A stretch of DNA of 10,101 nt from positions 1 to 10,101 of the forward strand of contig JABUEZ010000060.1 of NCBI GenBank assembly GCA_013314795.1, read 5' to 3'. The translations under genes were made by a program, and so were the position numbers. Positions 6,252-10,101 of this stretch are shown here, piece after piece; position 1 is the first letter of the stretch; each line of letters starts with the position of its first letter. The notes beneath the pieces were generated by a model that worked only from the letters and a program-made list of their open reading frames with translations, was not told where the DNA came from and did no database searches. The DNA comes from Candidatus Profundicultor aquiphilus (GTDB lineage Bacteria > Atribacterota > Atribacteria > Atribacterales > Caldatribacteriaceae).

Positions 6252-6457
6252 AAAAAATGTATCTCTACTTGGACCATGAAATCCTCACCGAAGAAGAGCG
6301 GAGAGAGTTCGAAAAACACCTGGAAATGTGTCGGCAATGCTGCAAGCGATACGAGTTTGAACGCGCGCTGTGGTTACTCATCCGCCAAAATGGCCTGGGA
6401 GAAGCTATTCCGGAGACTCTACTCCACCGCATTGAAAACGTCATTGCGCAATTCTGA
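6230..6457 (+). CDS. Zinc-binding anti-sigma factor (ZAS family, RsrA-like)
   Basis: This 75-residue protein carries the ZAS signature His30-x3-Cys34-x2-Cys37 (HLEMCRQC), plus Cys3 in the opening MDCQEV and an extra Cys38. In RsrA-type anti-sigma factors the N-terminal Cys, the His and the CxxC pair hold zinc, and oxidation forms a disulfide that releases the sigma factor. All these positions are present. The opening MDC..V....Y.YLD.E is typical of the family. The ATG at 6230 lies inside the sigma gene in another frame, preceded by GGGAGA, so the two proteins are likely made in coupled amounts. It is followed after 17 nt by cysE. The chain is shorter than many RsrA proteins and has no transmembrane segment, so it acts in the cytoplasm. 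Confidence 0.9.
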   Translation: MDCQEVVEKMYLYLDHEILTEEERREFEKHLEMCRQCCKRYEFERALWLLIRQNGLGEAIPETLLHRIENVIAQF

Positions 6458-6474
6458 AAAAGGAGGGTTTGACC

Positions 6475-7389
6475 ATGGCCTCCCGCCGTCCGGTAGCCAT
6501 TGACACCATTGCCAAATCTCTGGTGGAAAGCTACCGTCAAACCGAGCGGATTACCAATATTGAAAAACGGGAATTCCCTTCCCGAGAACGGGTTATCCAC
6601 ATCACCGAAGAACTGCGGACTCTCCTTTTCCCAGGGTATCTGGGGAGAACTCGCCTGTGCTGGCTGAACGTGGAATACGTGGTGGGAAGCAAACTCGACT
6701 ACCTCTTTACAGAACTGAGCGAAGAAATCGCCAAAGCCTTTAAGCATGACCAAAAAATCCAGGAAAAGGCCTGTTTTGATTGCGAAGGAGAGGCCTGCCG
6801 GGTAACCGAAGCCTTTTTCCGTAAACTCCCCGAGATTCGGGAAATGCTCGACGAAGACGTTCAGGCTGCCTACGATGGTGACCCGGCCGCCAAGGGGTTT
6901 GAAGAAATCATCCTCAGTTATCCCTGCATGATCGCCATTTCCATCTATCGCATGGCCCATGAACTCTTTGTCCAGGGGGTGCCGCTCATTCCCCGGATGA
7001 TGACCGAATACGCCCATAGCCTCACCGGCATCGACATCCACCCGGGAGCCAGAATCGGGCGAAGCTTTTTCATCGATCACGGAACCGGGGTGGTGATCGG
7101 AGAAACCTGCGTCATCGGTGATAATGTCAAAATCTACCAGGGAGTGACCTTGGGGGCCCTCTCTTTCCCCAAAGACGAACGGGGAAAACTCATCCGGGAT
7201 ACCAAGCGACATCCCACCATCGAAGACCGGGTAACGATTTACGCCGGGGCAACCATCCTGGGGGGCGAAACCGTGATCGGCGAAGGGAGCGTCATCGGGG
7301 GGAACGTGTGGCTTACCCATTCCATCCCGGCCAACACCAAAGTCGTCATCGAAGAGCCACGCCTGCGGATTGTTGAAGCCAAACGATGA
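6475..7389 (+). CDS. cysE: Serine O-acetyltransferase, EpsC-type, long N-terminal domain
   Basis: The 304-residue enzyme transfers acetyl from acetyl-CoA to L-serine, giving O-acetylserine, the committed precursor of cysteine. The C-terminal left-handed beta-helix is clear from about residue 184: TGIDIHPGARIG (Asp187, His189), FIDHGTGVVIGE (Asp201, His202) and KIYQGVTLGA. Before it lie DEDVQAAYDGDPAA (Asp134, Asp136) and YRMAHELF. These match catalytic and serine-binding positions of CysE. The long N-terminal domain (about 140 residues before the core) is usual for the EpsC/SATase group. It contains a cysteine cluster Cys100-x2-Cys103-x4-Cys108. The C-terminus ends EAKR rather than the isoleucine used to dock cysteine synthase in E. 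coli. The start is ATG at 6475, 7 nt after AGGAGGG (6461-6467); a TTG at 6469 is too close. The stop overlaps the next gene by 4 nt. Confidence 0.95.
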   Translation: MASRRPVAIDTIAKSLVESYRQTERITNIEKREFPSRERVIHITEELRTLLFPGYLGRTRLCWLNVEYVVGSKLDYLFTELSEEIAKAFKHDQKIQEKACFDCEGEACRVTEAFFRKLPEIREMLDEDVQAAYDGDPAAKGFEEIILSYPCMIAISIYRMAHELFVQGVPLIPRMMTEYAHSLTGIDIHPGARIGRSFFIDHGTGVVIGETCVIGDNVKIYQGVTLGALSFPKDERGKLIRDTKRHPTIEDRVTIYAGATILGGETVIGEGSVIGGNVWLTHSIPANTKVVIEEPRLRIVEAKR

Positions 7390-8183
7390 GTTGGCCTCTT
7401 CACCTGGTTTTTCTCTTCCTGTGGGGTGCAGGAAGCATTCTCATTCTGTCTCTTGTACCACACCTCTTTCGGCTTTTCTGCATCGTTTTCATTGCCTTCT
7501 GGTTTTTACTGGCCTTGGTTCCGGCCCGGCACGCTTTCCGACTCTCACGCCGAAAGGGTTTTTTCCTCTTTCGCGCTCTGGGAAATGCCCTGCAGGCTTT
7601 TTTCCACTACCCGCGTTTTCTCTGGGTTGTCCGGCTCAATTTCCCTCTGGATGACACCGAGAAGGAGCACATTCTTCAGGAGTCTTTTCGTCTCACCCGA
7701 GTGGCTTCGCCCGGCTCTTTTCTCTGCCCTTTCTGTAAAATAGAAATCTCCAACGCTCTCAAAACCCTGCCTCAGGGAACCATCACCGCCAGAACCGTTC
7801 CCCTCCTCTGTCCCCGCTGTCAGACCCGGTTTGACGTCTGCCGGTACTGCACCTTCTTCGAACCCCACCAGAGTGGGCTCTGGAGGAGTCTTGAAGGAGG
7901 ACGGTGCACCGTCATCAAAAAAGTGCAGAATGTGGAAGAGGTGTGTGAGCCTTCGGTGGCCAAACGATTAAAGGAAATGGGGTGGTTTACCCTTCATACC
8001 GGCATTCCCGTCACCGATTCCTTCAATCGACCCGAGAATTGCCACTTCTTCCAGTTCGACGAAGCGAAAACCACCCTGGACCACATCCCCTGCATGGGGA
8101 AAACGAGGTATCTCCTGCTGCGAATCGAAGAGGCCTACTCCCACTCCTCTTCCGGTTCCGGCTCCAACTGTGCCGCAGACTGA
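7386..8183 (+). CDS. Membrane-anchored cysteine-rich protein, unknown function
   Basis: The 265-residue product begins with two adjacent hydrophobic helices (about residues 5-24 and 29-46) and then a basic stretch, so a hairpin anchor with the bulk in the cytoplasm is likely. The soluble part has ten cysteines: CPFC (114-117), CPRC (142-145), CRYC (152-155), then Cys174, Cys187, Cys219 and Cys236. Three CxxC pairs could bind zinc or an iron-sulfur cluster. The segments FEPHQSG, GGRC, RLKEMGWFTLH and FNRPENCHFF look conserved in style, but I do not recognise a family. The tail is low-complexity (SHSSSGSGSN). The ATG overlaps the cysE stop (ATGA), which makes it the last gene of the sigma/cysE operon by coupling. 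Its 3' end overlaps the convergent YlbF-family gene by 49 nt. Confidence 0.82.
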   Translation: MSWPLHLVFLFLWGAGSILILSLVPHLFRLFCIVFIAFWFLLALVPARHAFRLSRRKGFFLFRALGNALQAFFHYPRFLWVVRLNFPLDDTEKEHILQESFRLTRVASPGSFLCPFCKIEISNALKTLPQGTITARTVPLLCPRCQTRFDVCRYCTFFEPHQSGLWRSLEGGRCTVIKKVQNVEEVCEPSVAKRLKEMGWFTLHTGIPVTDSFNRPENCHFFQFDEAKTTLDHIPCMGKTRYLLLRIEEAYSHSSSGSGSNCAAD

Positions 8184-8533
8184 GCAAAGTCAAATCCCAG
8201 AACCGAACTCATTTCACCGTTGACTTCCTGAAGCAACGACACCAGACGGTCCTGCGCCTGAAAGTAGGAGAGAATCACCGGATTGGCAAAGGCTCTCTGG
8301 CGCACCTGTTCCATTTCGGCGAAATCTTCATCGGTGACCTCCCGCTGCATGGCAATCTGATTCAGGTTTGTCTGTGCTTCTTCCAGCTTGCGCAACAGAC
8401 TCATCGCCTCCAAATTGGAGGTTAATATTTCACGGCTACTTTCGAAATCCCGAAAAAGCTGGGTAGCCATAATCAGCTCCGCCAGAGAACGGGCTGCGTC
8501 TTTGACCTCATGGGACATGAATGTTTTTTCCAC
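8135..8533 (-). CDS. YlbF/YmcA-family protein
   Basis: The 132-residue protein is almost entirely helical and follows the YlbF family pattern: ARSLAELIMATQLFRDF, then EAMSLLRKLEEAQ, then FANPVILSYFQAQDRLVSLLQEVN. In Bacillus, YlbF and YmcA form a complex with YaaT that influences RNase Y and several developmental pathways. In other bacteria the role is unclear. The start is GTG at 8533 because GGAGGTG (8538-8544) is 4 nt upstream; an in-frame ATG at 8518 is further away. A strong -10 precedes it. The C-terminus is acidic (EPEPEEEWE) and is encoded opposite the end of the cysteine-rich membrane protein gene, with the stop at 8135. No partner gene for a YlbF complex is in the window. Confidence 0.85.
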   Translation of the reverse strand: MEKTFMSHEVKDAARSLAELIMATQLFRDFESSREILTSNLEAMSLLRKLEEAQTNLNQIAMQREVTDEDFAEMEQVRQRAFANPVILSYFQAQDRLVSLLQEVNGEMSSVLGFDFAQSAAQLEPEPEEEWE

Positions 8534-8559
8534 AGAGCACCTCCATAAGAATTTTTCCC

Positions 8560-8588
8560 ATTATAGAACTTTTGCCGGTAAAAATCCA
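8560..8588 (-). promoter_or_regulatory. Promoter of the YlbF-family gene
   Basis: On the minus strand a perfect TATAAT (8560-8565) is preceded after 17 nt by TGGATT (8583-8588), a weak -35. The expected start is near 8553, about 20 nt before the GTG, with the SD at 8538-8544. Confidence 0.6.
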
Positions 8589-8639
8589 CCGTGATTCGTC
8601 CGGGGGAGGATTCAACGCTAACTCTCGGTTTCCCTTCTA

Positions 8640-8648
8640 TGGTAAGAT
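8640..8648 (+). promoter_or_regulatory. Possible extended -10 for the lactate/malate dehydrogenase-family gene
   Basis: TGGTAAGAT (8640-8648) reads as an extended -10 (TGn plus TAAGAT), 14 nt before the AGGAGG SD. The -35 region (about 8620-8625, AACTCT) is poor, so the call is tentative. No alternative promoter is clearer in the divergent gap 8534-8676. Confidence 0.3.
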
Positions 8649-8676
8649 AGAGAAAAGCGAAAAGGAGGGAACATCG

Positions 8677-9633
8677 ATGCCTCTTGGGGTTGCCATTGTG
8701 GGGGTAGGAAAAGTGGGAAGCACCATCGCTTTCGCACTTCTTCTTCAGGGGCTTGCGGACCGCCTTCTCCTTACTGGACCCCACCAAGAAAAGGTTCTGG
8801 GGGAGATGCATGATTTACGCCATGCCGGGGCGTTTCTCCCTCATCCGGTCGAAATCAACACCTGCCCCCTTCAGGAAGTCACGGGAAGTGACATCGTCAT
8901 CCTCACTGCCTCCCGGACGATCCCCACCATGAAGGACCGGCTGGAACTGCTGCAGGGAAACGCCACCCTCTTTCGAGAAATCATACCGGTACTGAGTCAA
9001 AACAACCCCAACGCCATTTTCATCGTCGTCACCAACCCCGTGGATGTCATGACTTACCTCACCCTCAGGTGGGGCGAGCTCCCCGCACACCAGGTAATGG
9101 GCACCGGCACCCTCATCGACAGTGGCCGTTTCCGCTCTCTCATCGGGACCTATAGCGGTATCCATCCCTCCGATGTCCATGCCTACATTCTGGGAGAACA
9201 CGGCGAAAGTGAGTTCCCGGTCCTAAGCAGTGCTCAGGTGGGTGGGAAAACGCTCAGGGACGAACTCCCGGTATGTCGCACCACCTGTCCCTTGAAGACC
9301 CTTCCTGAAATCTTTGCCGAAGCCAAAGATGGGGGAATGATGGTCTATCGCTACAAAGGGTACACCAATTACGCCATCGCCCTGGCCACCATTACCCTCC
9401 TTGAAGCGGTGACAAAAGACAGCGGACGGATTCTTCCGGTAAGCACCCTCCTTGAGGGGTATCTGGGGGTGGAGGGGGTGTGCCTCTCGGTCCCGGCTGT
9501 TATCGGGAGAAAGGGAATTCTCAAAACTCTGGAACTGGATTTTTCGCCAGAGGAACAGGAAGCCTTCCGGCGTTCGGCAGAAAAAATGAAAGCAATCATC
9601 CGGCTTGTCCTCTCCGAAACCCATTCCCTTTGA
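8677..9633 (+). CDS. Lactate/malate dehydrogenase-family oxidoreductase with atypical specificity residues
   Basis: The 318-residue enzyme has the L-lactate/malate dehydrogenase fold: GVGKVG (9-14), VTNPVDV (Asn120), LIDSGRFR (Asp148, Arg151), GEHGES (catalytic His175) and KGYTNYA (Thr230). Arg88 aligns with the mobile-loop Arg109 of lactate dehydrogenase. Two key positions differ. The loop residue that is Gln in lactate and Arg in malate dehydrogenases aligns with Ile82 (TASRTIPTMKDR). The acidic residue after the second Rossmann strand, which selects NAD, is replaced by Gly34 (LLLTGPHQEK), as in NADP-using archaeal malate dehydrogenases. The substrate may therefore be a different or bulkier 2-keto acid, with NADPH possible. 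The start is ATG at 8677, 8 nt after AGGAGG (8663-8668); the frame is open upstream to 8521 but without support. Confidence 0.88.
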   Translation: MPLGVAIVGVGKVGSTIAFALLLQGLADRLLLTGPHQEKVLGEMHDLRHAGAFLPHPVEINTCPLQEVTGSDIVILTASRTIPTMKDRLELLQGNATLFREIIPVLSQNNPNAIFIVVTNPVDVMTYLTLRWGELPAHQVMGTGTLIDSGRFRSLIGTYSGIHPSDVHAYILGEHGESEFPVLSSAQVGGKTLRDELPVCRTTCPLKTLPEIFAEAKDGGMMVYRYKGYTNYAIALATITLLEAVTKDSGRILPVSTLLEGYLGVEGVCLSVPAVIGRKGILKTLELDFSPEEQEAFRRSAEKMKAIIRLVLSETHSL

Positions 9634-9639
9634 TATAAT
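9631..9639 (+). promoter_or_regulatory. Extended -10 promoter of the right-edge sensor gene
   Basis: TGATATAAT (9631-9639) is a consensus extended -10 (TGn-TATAAT), and its TGA is also the stop codon of the preceding dehydrogenase gene. The -35 position (9611-9616, TCTCCG) is poor, which extended -10 promoters tolerate. The start would be near 9646, at the edge of the AAGGAGG site. Confidence 0.55.
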
Positions 9640-9664
9640 GAAAACAAAGGAGGATGGAGCAGTT

Positions 9665-10101
9665 TTGACCAGGACGTCAAAAGCCTGGTGGTTCAGTGCA
9701 CTGGTTGGCTTTATAGTGTTCTGTTTTTCTTTTCCTGCTTTCTCGAGAACTATTCGTGTGGGCGTTTACCATAACCCGCCCATGGTCTTTCAGGACGCAG
9801 GTGGGAAAATTACCGGATTCTACCCCCGCCTCCTGGAATATATTGCCCAGAAAGAGGGCTGGACAATCGAGTATCGTTTCGACACCTTCTCCAACCACCT
9901 GCAACACCTCAAAAACGGAGAAATCGACCTTTTGACCTGTATCGCTTATTCCTCAGAAAGAGCCCGGATGTTCGATTTCAGCGAGGAGACGGTCTGGCTC
10001 AACTGGGGAACGGTTTACACCCATCCCTCGATTGCGATTCAGTCCTTTCTGGATCTGAACCTCCAGAAAATTTTCGTGGTGTCCAATGATATCTATCACC
10101 A
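9665..10101 (+). CDS. Periplasmic SBP_bac_3-domain protein, probably a sensor (N-terminal part, runs off the right edge)
   Basis: The visible 145 residues begin with a signal or membrane segment (about 7-27, WWFSALVGFIVFCFSFPAFS). An extracytoplasmic solute-binding domain of family 3 follows: TIRVGVYHNPPMVFQD, GKITGFYPRLLEYIAQKEGW, LKNGEIDLLTCIAYSSERA and FDFSEETVW. The stretch GTVYTHPSIAIQSFLDL followed by KIFVVSNDIYH is typical of such domains on sensor histidine kinases and diguanylate cyclases rather than of transport-binding proteins, but the output domain lies outside the window. The start is TTG at 9665, with GGAG (9656-9659) 5 nt before it and AAGGAGG at 9647-9653. An in-frame ATG at 9638 would overlap the -10 box and lies upstream of the likely transcription start. 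Confidence 0.75.
   Translation, partial: MTRTSKAWWFSALVGFIVFCFSFPAFSRTIRVGVYHNPPMVFQDAGGKITGFYPRLLEYIAQKEGWTIEYRFDTFSNHLQHLKNGEIDLLTCIAYSSERARMFDFSEETVWLNWGTVYTHPSIAIQSFLDLNLQKIFVVSNDIYH

Noticed and set aside
6265..7320. Long minus-strand open frame (351 codons) opposite the anti-sigma and cysE genes
   Set aside because: The plus strand encodes two clearly conserved proteins with proper starts and SD sites. The antisense product has no recognisable motif, no SD, and the Gly/His/Phe/Asp-rich composition expected of a shadow frame.
8521..8676. N-terminal extension of the dehydrogenase gene to an ATG at 8521
   Set aside because: It would overlap the promoter and start of the YlbF-family gene and add about 50 residues before the Rossmann fold. 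AGGAGG at 8663-8668 supports ATG at 8677.
9638..9664. Upstream ATG start for the right-edge sensor gene
   Set aside because: The ATG overlaps the TATAAT box and precedes the expected transcription start; TTG at 9665 has an SD at a normal distance.
1..10101. tRNA/rRNA genes, CRISPR arrays, insertion sequences, toxin-antitoxin pairs or phage genes
   Set aside because: None of the sequence shows the required structures or motifs; nearly every base is accounted for by ordinary conserved genes or short regulatory gaps.

Overview
The window is dense bacterial DNA of moderate GC with almost no non-coding space. It reads as the chromosome of an anaerobic bacterium. Support comes from a ferritin-like/rubrerythrin-type protein, an iron-sulfur flavoprotein, strong GGAGG Shine-Dalgarno (SD) sites, GTG and TTG starts, and a Thermotoga-type DAHP synthase. 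A deep-branching, possibly thermophilic lineage (for example Atribacterota-like) would fit, but the sequence alone does not settle this. No RNA genes, insertion sequences, CRISPR arrays or long repeats were seen, and no gene-free stretch exceeds 300 bases.

Left part, minus strand, read from 5246 down to 1. An operon-like run starts with a stand-alone LigD-type 3'-phosphoesterase (5246-4851). It overlaps by 4 nt a ferritin-like diiron protein (4854-4330), followed by a D-2-hydroxyacid dehydrogenase resembling glyoxylate/hydroxypyruvate reductase (4296-3310) and an iron-sulfur flavoprotein (3299-2742). Next comes a large fusion of DAHP synthase with prephenate dehydratase and an ACT domain (2671-785), a 56-residue two-helix membrane protein (697-527) and the N-terminus of an RND/MMPL exporter (362 to the window edge). 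The last three genes each have a recognisable sigma70-type promoter in the short gap before them, and the exporter promoter is followed by a palindromic candidate operator.

Middle, plus strand, 5349-8183. Five genes are packed as one operon: a small zinc-ribbon protein, an ECF sigma factor of SigR/RpoE type, a zinc-binding anti-sigma factor with HxxxCxxC, serine O-acetyltransferase (CysE, EpsC type), and a membrane-anchored cysteine-rich protein. This looks like a thiol-redox stress switch wired to the first committed step of cysteine synthesis.

Right part. A YlbF-family protein (minus, 8533-8135) converges on the operon and overlaps its last gene by 49 nt. A lactate/malate dehydrogenase-family enzyme with unusual specificity residues follows on the plus strand (8677-9633). 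The window ends inside a secreted or membrane-anchored protein with an SBP_bac_3 ligand-binding domain, probably the sensor end of a signalling protein.
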